Positions 14,101 to 22,853 of a stretch of DNA of 64,000 nucleotides are shown one piece after another. The stretch is taken from the NCBI RefSeq assembly GCF_036711975.1, contig NC_091975.1:5520501-5584500 (forward strand), read 5' to 3'. The stretch's first letter is position 1. Each line of letters begins with the position of its first letter. A program made the position numbers and the translations under genes. The notes beneath the pieces are model-generated. The model searched no databases and was not told the DNA's origin. It saw nothing but the letters and a program-made list of their open reading frames with translations. Origin of the DNA: Onthophagus taurus. Taxonomy: Eukaryota; Arthropoda; Insecta; Coleoptera; Scarabaeidae.

Positions 14101-16346
14101 TTCTTTATGTAGGTATGATAAAGGCGCGACGTACTGTCTGGAACTCACCATCTTTTCCGATTGGACGGAACTCCCCTCTCCCCGCAGAGCTTATTTCTGT
14201 TTCTTTTTAATTTATAATTCGCTTAATTCGCTCTAAAAAAATTAGAGACACATAACTTTGAAAAACTAATATTTTGGTCAAATCCGGGATGAAAAAAAAA
14301 ATAGTTGATCTTTATGCTACCGAATATAAGCTGTAAACTTCGGCCAATGAACCAGGGGATAATTCAGTGTCTCAAAAGTCATTACCGACAATATCTTTTT
14401 TTCAAAATTGTGTAAGGAATAGACGCTAATCCTTCTATTAAAGTGAGATTGCTTGAAAATTGCTTCAGGAAAGTCGGATTCTATTCAACAATGAAGCAGA
14501 AATGTTTGATGAAGAAGACATGTCACTTATACAGTTTATTTCTAAAAGTTGTATTGGTACCGCCAAAATGAATCTTACACAAGACTACATAAACTGTGAT
14601 GAAAATGTAGCAACCTCGAAATTTTTAACGAAATTGCCGCTACAATCCTGTATAAAGAGACTTGCGAACGAAATGATGAATTGAAACGTTGTCGAATCGT
14701 TCTGCATTATAAAAATTGTATGAAATTCGGCGTTATTTACAATCGTTAGCATTACTTTAATATTTTAAATAACTTTATTAATGTAGAATGCTATATTGAA
14801 AGGATGTTTGCAACAAATCCGCAAATTCAAACCAACATTACCGAGTTTTTTAAATAATTTGTTACTTATTTTGTGTTTATTGTTGATATAAATGAATGTT
14901 CTTACTGTTTTCTTTTCATTTCTTCGCAAATTGTTTAATTTCATTCAATTTAATGATGATTATTGACAATTTAATTCATGATTTTTTTTAATTATTGCCT
15001 TTAACGAACTTTGGTTATAACGAACCGATTTTTAGGTCCCGTGAGGGTTCGTTATATCCGGAGTACACTGTAATTATATGATACTTAACTACAGGGTGGG
15101 CAAATTTGGGTATTATTATAGGCTATCTCAAAATCTATAAGTTGATACATCATTGGAATCAACTAGTTTGTATTTAAAAAAAATACAACTTTGTGTTGTA
15201 TCTCAAAAATCATCAAGTATGTTTAATATTTTTCAATGGTAGTATATTCTACTTAAAAAAAGTGACTTAAGAATGTATCAACCCCATTTCTCTAATTTCA
15301 AAAATAAACGAAATATGAGAATTTTTTGAAATCACCAAAATTTGACTTTTTGGCTATAACTTAAAAGCAAAAGAAGATGGAGGTTTGGTGTTAGCAGGAT
15401 TGGATTAGTCTTGAAAAAAGAGATTGGGACTTGGCGCTTCCTTTTTTGTATCTCTTATAGTTTCTGAGATAGCCTATACAAATTTGCCCACCCCCTGTAT
15501 AGTAAAATCATATTAACACATTAACATTTTGTCTGTTATATCCAAAGTACTTTCTAACAAGATACTTACAGGAATATGTTCCAGAGAGATCAAGAAAATC
15601 AGTTCCAAAATAAGCAATTTCAGGTAATTCCGGTTCAATTTTGTCCTTAAAATATTCCATTGCCATGGTGGAGAGGTCAAAAAGTTCGTCGGTGACCTTA
15701 TAAGGTCGCGCAAGTTTTGTATTTGACTTAACATAATGTAAAATGTTGTAAACTTCGTCGAGAACTTCGCCCGGAAAGAAACAACAATGCTTACGTTCAA
15801 TGTGCTTCCCAAAAGACATTTGAAGTAGAGTTAATCGCATATAAAGCGTTTCTATGATATCGCTTTCACAAGCTAAGTGATGATTACGTCTTGCGGATTC
15901 GCGACGAGGCATTTTTCGTTTTATTGACTGGTAACGATGAAACATTTGCGTTTGCAGCTTTTGGAAGGTTGAGTTTAATAGTTGACCACATACTCTATCC
16001 ATCGTTTTTGAGACCTAAATAAAAAAGTTGCAAATAAAAAAATAAAATTTTATTATTTTTTTAATTTACTTACCAAACGTAATTGACAAACATTTTTGAA
16101 TTTTAAGTATCCAAGAATTTTCTCAATAAGTTCAGGCGGAAGATTAAGAATATTAATGCCCTTTCGCGATGTAGCACTTCCAACTGTTGTATCTGACGAA
16201 GTGGATGGTATGGATTGCACGGAAGAATGTGCAACCGCAACGCTATTTCTAGTAACACGTGTAACCGGGGGTTCCGTAGGATTATTATGGCAAAGCATAA
16301 TGTGCTCGATGCCGTTTGACATCGAACTAAATCGAGTTGAAACCAT
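11196..16346 (-). CDS. FBXO28: F-box only protein 28 (FBXO28), three exons
   Basis: Substrate-recognition subunit of an SCF ubiquitin ligase; the human orthologue is nuclear. Exons on the minus strand: 16346-16074, 16014-15570 and 11959-11196, joined by GTAAGT donors and ATTTAG/TTTTTAG acceptors with frame preserved, giving about 493 residues (human FBXO28 is about 370). The F-box lies at roughly 65-105 (NILNLPPELIEKILGYLKF). Exon 2 carries the family hallmark PRRESARRNHHLA and then CCFFPGEVLDEVYNILHYV and STMAMEYF. Exon 3 holds a basic coiled coil with three consecutive heptads of the type SEQQKQI (about 318-340), a CxxC pair (about 387-390) and a basic C-terminal tail that resembles a nuclear localisation signal. 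Intron 1 is only 59 bp, whereas intron 2 is 3.6 kb because of transposon insertions. The chosen ATG is the first in the frame and precedes the F-box. An upstream non-coding exon is possible. Confidence 0.9.
12389..13506. mobile_element. 1.1-kb TIR element inside the Tigger transposase, 8-bp target duplication
   Basis: Perfect 31-bp terminal inverted repeats (CATATATATACTATCTCC... at the left, its complement at the right) are flanked by an 8-bp direct repeat GGTACAAC at 12381-12388 and 13507-13514. Removing the element and one GGTACAAC restores the transposase frame (RHNVCSGTTVGESAAV). A second inverted pair, TGTCGTGCCCCC (12473-12484) and GGGGGCACGACA (13396-13407), is sub-terminal. CA/TG ends, a 31-bp TIR and an 8-bp duplication match P-element geometry, although hAT elements also make 8-bp duplications. 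A 67-codon minus-strand frame at 12557-12760 resembles nothing I know, so the copy is probably non-autonomous. Confidence 0.85.
13698..14306. mobile_element. Insertion with internal fold-back, in the transposase DDE region
   Basis: It interrupts the transposase between the LNLNS and LPNISC phrases. A 5-bp direct repeat GATCT (13693-13697 and 14307-14311) brackets it. The core 13980-14240 is a long imperfect palindrome: arms beginning AGAGCGATTTAAGCGAATTATAAATT pair with their complement ending AATTTATAATTCGCTTAATTCGCTCT, with a centre around CGTCGCGCCTTAT...ATAAAGGCGCGACG. The right end has a 10-base A run just before the duplication, so a SINE-like retroposed origin is possible. No terminal inverted repeats were seen at the outer ends. 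Confidence 0.6.
15092..15497. mobile_element. 406-bp MITE with TA duplication
   Basis: Ends are CAGGGTGGGCAAATTTG and CAAATTTGCCCACCCCCTG, flanked by TA on both sides (15090-15091 and 15498-15499). The inverted similarity continues inward (TATAGGCTATCTCA near the left, TGAGATAGCCTATA near the right). The structure is that of a mariner-type non-autonomous element. It lies in FBXO28 intron 2, 19 bp from the end of the Tigger-like element. Confidence 0.85.
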
Positions 16347-17150
16347 CCTGGACCAGTGTTATTCCTATTAACAATTTCAAGTTAATTTAATGTTGAAATT
16401 ATACAATAATTTACAAAAATAATTATTTGGAATTGTTTGGAAACGTTAGGCATCATCGGCCGTGATACTTGAACGTTATGAAATTAAGATAACAAAGATA
16501 ATGTCCCACAAGAACGAGTTGCTTTTGAGCTCTTTGCAGAGTTAAAATGGTCGAACGTACCTCGTTTATTCGAACAGCTTTTCGGCAAAAATGAGCTAGT
16601 GGAGCATTTTCTTGGGATGAGACTATTACATCCAGTTGAAGCGATGTTATGAGTACGATATTTCGTTGAAATAAACACTTTTCGAGCGGTATTTAGAGCT
16701 TAAAAAAAATGTCGAAAAAGTACGTTGTATCGACTGTTCCTTCTACCACAAACGTCTGGTGAGCGCCAGTGAACATTCTAAAATTTGGACATCTATCCTA
16801 ATGGCCGTTTTACCTAATACTCCTTTACATACTTTTATCAACATTTCTATTTCAATATTTATTTTCTATTTAATCAATTTATTTTTAAAACAACGTTTTT
16901 CGCTTATTAATATTTCAAATTAGTTTGAAATTTTATGTTTTTACATTTGAATTTATTTTATTTAATATTAGGTTGGTATTGCAAAGAAGTTCTAAAATGT
17001 CAAAATTTTAAATTATTATTTTCTTGTATGTACGAAGTAAAAACTATTTAATTTCGTACAAATATTCGATTATGATATTAAATCTAATATTTTTATTATT
17101 ATGTTATGGTTACGTATTTAGATACGTATAGATTAAAATCCAATTAGTTG

Positions 17151-17212
17151 TAGGGATGAAGTTTTGGGAAAGGTTATTATAAAATTATATTCACGACTTT
17201 CTGTTATATATC
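17151..17212. repeat. Dispersed repeat, first copy
   Basis: The phrases TAGGGATGAAGTTTTGGGA and ATATTCACGACTTTCTGTTATA occur here and again at 19933-19976, where the second copy stops exactly at the TA that flanks the MITE at 19977. The copies differ by about 17 extra bases between the two phrases here. Probably fragments of one dispersed element. Confidence 0.6.
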
Positions 17213-17319
17213 TATATAATATCTCATATAATATAGAAAAAGGTACAGTATTCAGTATATTTCAAGAATAATAGGGTCGCTTAAAAATCAATGATTCTTT
17301 TTTAATCGATAGGAAAAGA

Positions 17320-17525
17320 CTAGATTCTGCTGACAGAAGACTTAATACCAATAACCGGTGATTTAATACTGCTAAAGGAGGAGTTAATACTTATAGCTTG
17401 TAGAAAACTAAATACCGTTTCTGGATGCTAGATACTGCTTGCAGAACACTATATACTATTACCTGCAGAAGACTAAAAACTGTTACTGGTCGCTTGATAT
17501 TGCTTGCTGAGGAGTGTGTACTGTC
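17320..17525. repeat. Degenerate minisatellite with roughly 18-20-bp unit
   Basis: Variants of a unit like CTGCAGAAGACTAGATACTG recur about ten times with many substitutions (GACTAGATTCTGCTGACAG, GATGCTAGATACTGCTTGC, CCTGCAGAAGACTAAAAACTG). Related arrays occur at 31490-31680 in the opposite orientation, and weaker ones near 52035 and 61490-61750. No coding potential is evident. Confidence 0.55.
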
Positions 17526-17637
17526 TGTTATAAATTTATTCGAGCTAATATAAGGTGTAAGTTTGGTTTTAATATCAAGATAAAAGTCAAATTTAAAACT
17601 TTAACGAATTTCTTAGAGATGGCGCTACCAAAAGAAG

Positions 17638-17666
17638 CTTAGAAGTGCTTTTAAAGCACTTCTAAG
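17638..17666. repeat. 29-bp palindrome
   Basis: CTTAGAAGTGCTTT and AAAGCACTTCTAAG form an almost perfect inverted repeat with one central unpaired base. It would fold into a 14-bp stem. Too short and isolated to assign a role. Confidence 0.6.
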
Positions 17667-17857
17667 TTCTTGTTAAGCACCCCTGATGTAACAAATAACT
17701 TTCATGAATTAATTTTTGGGGTAGTGACCCATTTCTGTCACCTTTGTGATATTAATGCAAATCTCTTGAACAAAAACATTTATTACCTTAAAGATACAAT
17801 TTTTAATTAATCAATTACTATTATTGCCATTAAAGGACAAGAATTCATTAACTTAAT

Positions 17858-18343
17858 TTAATCTCTTCTGTTAATGGGATTTTTAATATTAAACTCATAA
17901 CCATGATATTCAATTTGTTCGTAGATATACTTTCTATTAACACGACATTCACTTCCGCATTTAAATGAAGAACATGATGGGCACTTGAAATGACAACCAG
18001 GACAATTCTCTTGTAAGCAATCGCATAAATCAATGCCGGAAATGTGAACACCCATTGAATCGTAAACTGCTCCTTGAACTCGTTTAGGAAACGATTTTTT
18101 AGTGCGTCTTTTATCTTTTCCCTCATCATCGTCGAGCACATCGGAATTTAACTTGGCTAAATCTTGCTTGGATTTATCCTTACTTGCCAATGCAGCTTGT
18201 CGTTTAGTCATGTTTGCATATTTGTTTTGTTCGAAGAACGGGATTTGATTAGCGGTTGATTTCTTCGCTAAACGTGGTCTTTCATTGGTGGATAAGTATT
18301 TTAATCGATTTGAAAGATCATTTTCCGAATTTGAACCACTCAT
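17858..18343 (-). CDS. ARL14 effector protein-like (ARL14EP family)
   Basis: About 161 residues in one exon. The C-terminal half carries the conserved cysteine cluster of ARL14EP proteins: [20 protein letters not shown], then [22 protein letters not shown] (about 100-142), ten cysteines that could bind metal. Vertebrate ARL14EP links ARL14 to MYO1E in vesicle traffic; other family members work in nuclear complexes, so the insect role is uncertain. The N-terminal half is basic and polar ([17 protein letters not shown]). I chose the ATG at 18343 (MSGSNSEN) rather than the in-frame ATG at 18439, because the extra 32 residues look like untranslated leader. AATAAA on the minus strand lies about 75 bp past the stop (17779-17784). 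It is divergent from MLX. Confidence 0.85.
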   Translation of the reverse strand: MSGSNSENDLSNRLKYLSTNERPRLAKKSTANQIPFFEQNKYANMTKRQAALASKDKSKQDLAKLNSDVLDDDEGKDKRRTKKSFPKRVQGAVYDSMGVHISGIDLCDCLQENCPGCHFKCPSCSSFKCGSECRVNRKYIYEQIEYHGYEFNIKNPINRRD

Positions 18344-18837
18344 ATTTAAATTAGTTTTGAAAAGAAATGTTTCGATGAGGTTATGTTTTGACTTTTGACA
18401 GACAAAAAATTTGATTTTGTTGTTAGGACTAATGGGCAAATGTGCTAATTAAGATTGATAAAATAAATGCTAATTAGTTTGTTATCTTTAAGATTAAAAT
18501 TTATCTCTCGATTAGATATGATTAAAAATGAAATTTTTTATTTTAAGGTAAATCGGGAAACTTATTAGGAATTTAAATAAGTGTCAAAAGTTGTGGAAAT
18601 TGACCAATCAGATCGCTTTGGAACGTAACATGGTCGCGATTACGATGAACAATATTGTTCTAAACATTACTTATAAAGAAACTCTTCGTTTCAAAGTAAA
18701 TTTAAAGTGTTTTACGTTGTGATTTATAGTGTTTAAAAGGGGAATGAAAAAAATCAATGATTGTTCCTTAAACGATAAAAATTAGTAACCTCTTGTAAAA
18801 AGGTTCACTAAAAAAACTTAGTTTATTAAACAACAAT
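18344..18837. promoter_or_regulatory. Divergent promoter region between the ARL14EP-like gene and MLX
   Basis: The two start codons face away from each other over 494 bp. A CCAAT box in good context (TGACCAATCAG, 18601-18611) sits near the middle, with the GC-bearing stretch GGAACGTAACATGGTCGCGA just beyond. No TATA box at a convincing position was found. Shared regulation is inference from the layout. Confidence 0.5.
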
Positions 18838-19688
18838 ATGGATAACGTTTATAACAACAATTTCGACTTAAATAGCTTTGGTGTGTATTTTAAAAATCGT
18901 TTTATTTTGTTATACATCCTTTTATGTACAGGTGAAATCAGAAATATACATCAAAATGATAAACAATATCAAGATGAAGTCCAAATGTCTAGGGAACATA
19001 CATTTACAAGATGTAATAGTGTGGGTTCCATAAACACTCCAAGTACATCTAATCATAACACCGATGAGGAGGATGAAATTGAAAGTAAAATGTCTCCTTT
19101 AAGTTACAAAGAAAGAAGGCGAGAGGCTCACACTCAAGCTGAACAAAAACGAAGGGATGCAATTAAAAAGGGCTATGATACTCTCCAAGATTTAGTTCCA
19201 ACCTGTCAACAAACAGATTTATCTGGTTATAAATTAAGTAAAGCGACTGTGCTTCAAAAATCGATTGATTACATTCAATATTTACAACAACAAAAACGTA
19301 AACAAGAAGAAGAAAGAAATTCACTTCGTAAAGAAGTGATGGCTTTAAGGATAATGCAACAAAATTATGAGCAAATCGTAAAAGCACAACAATCACAACC
19401 AAATCAAGCTGATGTTAGAGTTTCAGATGAAATTAAATTTTCAGTTGTAAGTTTATTTATTTTAAAATAGAATTGTAATAATAATTTTTTTGTTATTAGT
19501 TTCAGGCTATAATGGATCAATTATTCGTAACATTTAATTGTATTCCTTCAGCAAATTTCCAAGAATTATCCGCGGGTGTTTTTAGTTGGGTCGAAGAATA
19601 CTGCAAACCTCAAACGCTTAAAGATACAGTGCTGAGAGTGATTCGGAGTCATAATCGTCAAGTACCAAGACAACCACCACAATTATAG
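18838..19688 (+). CDS. MLX: MAX-like protein X (MLX/Bigmax), bHLH-zip factor
   Basis: Partner of Mondo/ChREBP factors at carbohydrate response elements; shuttles between cytoplasm and nucleus. Exons: 18838-18880, 18932-19446, 19500-19688, giving about 248 residues. The basic region and helix-loop-helix read RREAHTQAEQKRRDAIKKGY, DTLQDLVPTC, KLSKATVLQKSIDYIQYLQQ and run into a leucine-zipper-like helix. Exon 3 encodes the dimerisation and cytoplasmic-localisation domain (FQELSAGVFSWVEEYCKPQT), diagnostic for MLX. The first intron is a 51-bp GTGTGT...TGTACAG segment with no in-frame stop; leaving it in would add 17 mostly hydrophobic residues, so I treat it as an intron. Exon 2 to 3 uses GTAAGT and TTATTAG in phase 0. 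AATAAA occurs at 19766 and 19847. Confidence 0.93.
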
Positions 19689-19976
19689 CGAAATACAAGT
19701 TTATATATTAAAGATTAACAGTTATTTTAGATAAATAAGGGTTAAAAAATATATATTTTTTATTGAATAAAAATATTGTACCTTTTTGTAAATTTTTGGA
19801 AACCATTTTTTAAGTTTATTGTGATGTTAATTTGTAATCACGTGTAAATAAAATAATTTTATGTAATCAATCATTATATTTTATTCAATTTTAATGAACC
19901 AAAACAAAGAAATAATTTTTCTACAATTTGTTATAGGGATGAAGTTTTGGGATCATATTCACGACTTTCTGTTATA

Positions 19977-20697
19977 CAGGGATGTACAAAAAGTATGGAA
20001 TAATGGTTCTACAACCTAAACTTCAACTTATATTAAAAAAAGTTTTAAATAAAAGTTACTTGAAACTACTTTCCGCATATCTTGGCGTAAAAATAAAATA
20101 AAAATCTTGACGGCAGTCTGAGTTACGACATGGTGAGTGTGTTTTTTAAATGGAACATCCTGTATTTTTTAAGGTTTTTGGATTTCTTTTGACAAGGTGT
20201 TGCAAAATGCTATAAGATTTTAATACTTTAAACTGCATAGTTTTCGAGATATCGAAACTTTTATTTAAAAAGATTTGACGTAGCGACAACCAAATTATGA
20301 CGTCATTATGGAATAGACAACCTAAGCCTTGACGTCACAGGGATGGGCGGAGCTTATACCGACTCCAAACATCTTCGTTGCTAACAAAAAATCCCCATAA
20401 ATATGCAATTTTTCAATAGACTGCCTAAGTCTGACGTCACAGAGATGGTCGGAGCTTATACTGACTCAAAACAATTTCGTTGCTAACTGTGTTGCTAACG
20501 AAAAATCCCCATATGCAATTTTTTAATAGACTGTCTTAGTCTGACGTCACAGAGATGGGCGGAGCTTATACGGACTCGAAGCAATTTCGTTGCTAACCAC
20601 AGTTGCTAACGATAAATCGCCAAAAAATGTCATTTGAAATGTCATAACTTGAAGTTTAGGCTGTAGAACCATTATTCCATACTTTTTGGACAGCCTG
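19977..20697. mobile_element. 721-bp TIR element with internal tandem repeats
   Basis: Inverted ends of about 50 bp (CAGGGATGTACAAAAAGTATGG... and ...CCATACTTTTTGGACAGCCTG) contain ATGGTTCTACAACCTAAACTTC and are flanked by TA on both sides, as in mariner-type MITEs. Inside, about 20312-20600, three tandem copies of a 102-110-bp unit each contain a perfect TGACGTCA followed by CAGAGATGGGCGGAGCTTATA, and end in TTGCTAAC and AATCCCCATA. A fourth TGACGTCA is at 20298. No coding region. Confidence 0.85.
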
Positions 20698-20699
20698 TA

Positions 20700-22853
20700 T
20701 GTTTATAGAGATGTAAATAAATACATTTAAAATGAGCATTGTAAAACATCCACAAGCAGTAATAAATTATCAATATTAGTTGTAATGAGGTCTTAATACA
20801 TATTAAGACATGCTAACAGTTGGATTTGTGCTGTCTTATGATTTGTTTTTGGCCCCTAATCCAATGAGGCATAAGCGACTATGGGTCTGATTATTGCTAT
20901 GTAAGCTCAGTGAGCCATTCGTGGTTTAAGCCCTTTCCAAGAAGCCTGCGGCAAATCTGGTTAGCTATAAAAGCTTTTTTCCTCTGCATTTGCCATGGCA
21001 AGATCTCGTAACGTCCAGCAAGACAATTTTAAATCGCCACAGGGATGTTAGTACTGCTCAAACAATACTGGCAGTGCTATTTGGGAACAAATAAGAAATT
21101 TATTTTAGCTCTGGGCAGTGTTGTTGAAGCTCTTTCGACACCAGTACAACCTGACATAGTAATTCAAGAGGACCTAGATATCCTTGATAATCCTAATTTC
21201 TCACATTTTTGATTCCGCCAAATTGAAATGAGAAACAGAAACCCCATCGATCGAGACTTAGTGGTTATGTTATAGGTTGTAATCTTATACAGTGCACAAG
21301 GGAGTTCTCGTTTTTATTAAAGTTTTACGTGTCGTTAACTTTCGGTGCTATTTTTGAGGTAAAATGCGTTCCAAGTGTAATTGCTAATACAAAAGTAACA
21401 TATAAGTGTAATTATGCCTATATGTTGAATTGGACATACTTGAACTGGATATGTTGGCCAAACTGGACGTAACATCGGAATGTCCGACTGAATAAGATTT
21501 GCGGTAGTTGCAGAACATTGCCACAAAGTGGATAGATTTCGACAAGACCAAAGTGTTAGCAAGTTACACATTATTTCCAAATGATGACAAGAGAGGTGAT
21601 AGAAATTCAGCGTCATAGGAATAATATGAATAGAGGACATGGCTGAGAACTTAGCTCATCATATAGTGTTACTCCCAATTTTAGTTTAAAATAAAATGAT
21701 TGTTTTTATAAAAAAGAACATATAATTTATTTACAAATCGTTTTATCCATATTATTTTTTTTTGATTGCTCTACACGTAATCACATTTCTACAGGTGAAG
21801 CACGTTACTTATATTAATTATTACAGTTTCCAATTTTATAATATTTAATTAATAATATATATATATATTTCACTTTATTTTTTTTTTATTTTAAATTATT
21901 TTCTTTTTAAACGTACGTTAAAACATTCTTCTAATCGAATTTGTACATTTTCGCTGAAGATTACTTTATATTTTCTTTCTCGCTCACTTTCATTCTAGTT
22001 TTTATTTATTTTTTTCGTGTTATTTCTGCTCGTTAAGGCCAATGTGTCTCTGTACATACATGTCTTCATCCGATCATTTTGTATTCAATAATTAATTAAT
22101 TAAAAAGGCATATAGAGTTATAATAAAATCAACAACAACATATTTTCACACACCTACTTATGTTTCTCTACAATTACGAGTAATAATTGGGGTAATTACT
22201 AATCGTAAAGGAAAAATCCCTTAAACTATGACACTTGATCCCTACCTATTACTTTTTTTTAATTTATAACTTGAAATTTATTTTTCTATTTCATTTGATG
22301 TGTTAAAAAAGGAATCGAATTAATTGGTGTCTTAGAACTATTCTAGTTTTAGCTGTACAATTGACTACTTCAAACCAGAACATGATTTCCATAGAAATAG
22401 TGTTTAATCGACATTTATTTAAAGATAAAGAAATATAAGAAAAAAGGATAACAACAATTAAAAATATGATTATAGAAAAAAGCTTTTTAAGCTACCTTTT
22501 CGTATGCAAAAAATATATAAAAAAGAAAATAATAAAATCTATTTTTATTACATATTAATTACGTTTATATATTAAATTATATCATAATTTCCAGGGCTCT
22601 CACCAAATCTTTTTTATTTCATTTAAATATACTTATACTTATATATTTACGTGATTAATGCAACATTATAATACAATATTAATTCTTAACAAAGTTTAAA
22701 AAAAAGAAAACAGGTTTAACTAGCATTTGATTACGTCAAATTCAACAATTTCTATTATAATGTTGACATACAAAAATTGTCCTCACCAACAATTAAATGC
22801 AAGAGAAAAAATAAAATACAAAAAACAATACATTTTCAACTATTTACAAAATA
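20700..22853. other. Intergenic, no gene recognised
   Basis: 20700-21660 has moderate base composition with short frames on both strands but nothing I can assign; it may be old transposon sequence. From about 21660 it is strongly AT-rich (TA runs near 21850) and includes the likely 3' untranslated region of FBXL6 close to 22.8 kb. Confidence 0.4.

Larger units (their letters stand above)
12230..14684 (+). pseudogene. Tigger-type transposase remnant (CENP-B/DDE), broken by two insertions
   Basis: Pieces in order: an HTH/CENP-B DNA-binding portion ending DDFECTGGCTKRRKTRHNV at about 12320-12380; GESAAVKSNQLD at about 13520-13550; the DDE core phrase KIVLLVDNCPAYQDNLNLNS at about 13635-13692; LPNISCKLRPMNQGIIQ and SHYRQY at about 14313-14390; and an acidic C-terminal tail with NCDENVATSKFLTKLP up to 14684. 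These match the usual Tigger/jerky order. Frame changes and a stop after NIPNKLGV show that it is dead even without the insertions. Much of the region between the HTH and the DDE core is missing. Confidence 0.8.
11975..15070 (+). mobile_element. Tigger/jerky-like Tc1-mariner DNA transposon, nested
   Basis: The right end reads GGTTCGTTATATCCGGAGTACACTG followed by TA. The left end starts at TA-CAACCCGGTTATAACGAAC, a diverged copy of the inverted end missing a few bases. The motif GGTTATAACGAAC recurs sub-terminally on both sides. Inside are pogo/Tigger-type transposase remnants on the plus strand, interrupted by two later insertions (12389-13506 and about 13698-14306). The whole unit lies in intron 2 of FBXO28, opposite to the gene, and its left end is only 14 bp from the splice acceptor of exon 3. 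Confidence 0.8.
16380..17840. other. Intergenic stretch between FBXO28 and the ARL14EP-like gene
   Basis: It holds the FBXO28 upstream region. A short plus-strand frame at about 16492-16650 reads like coding sequence (RVAFELFAELKW, RLFEQLFGKNELVEHFLG), but it lacks a start, ends at a TGA and I cannot identify it; it may be a transposon fragment. The remainder is AT-rich apart from a degenerate minisatellite (17320-17525) and a palindrome (17638-17666). Confidence 0.4.

Noticed and set aside
16492-16650. Plus-strand peptide-like text with LFAELKW
   Set aside because: Reads like coding sequence but has no start, ends at a stop and cannot be joined to anything; too weak for a gene call.
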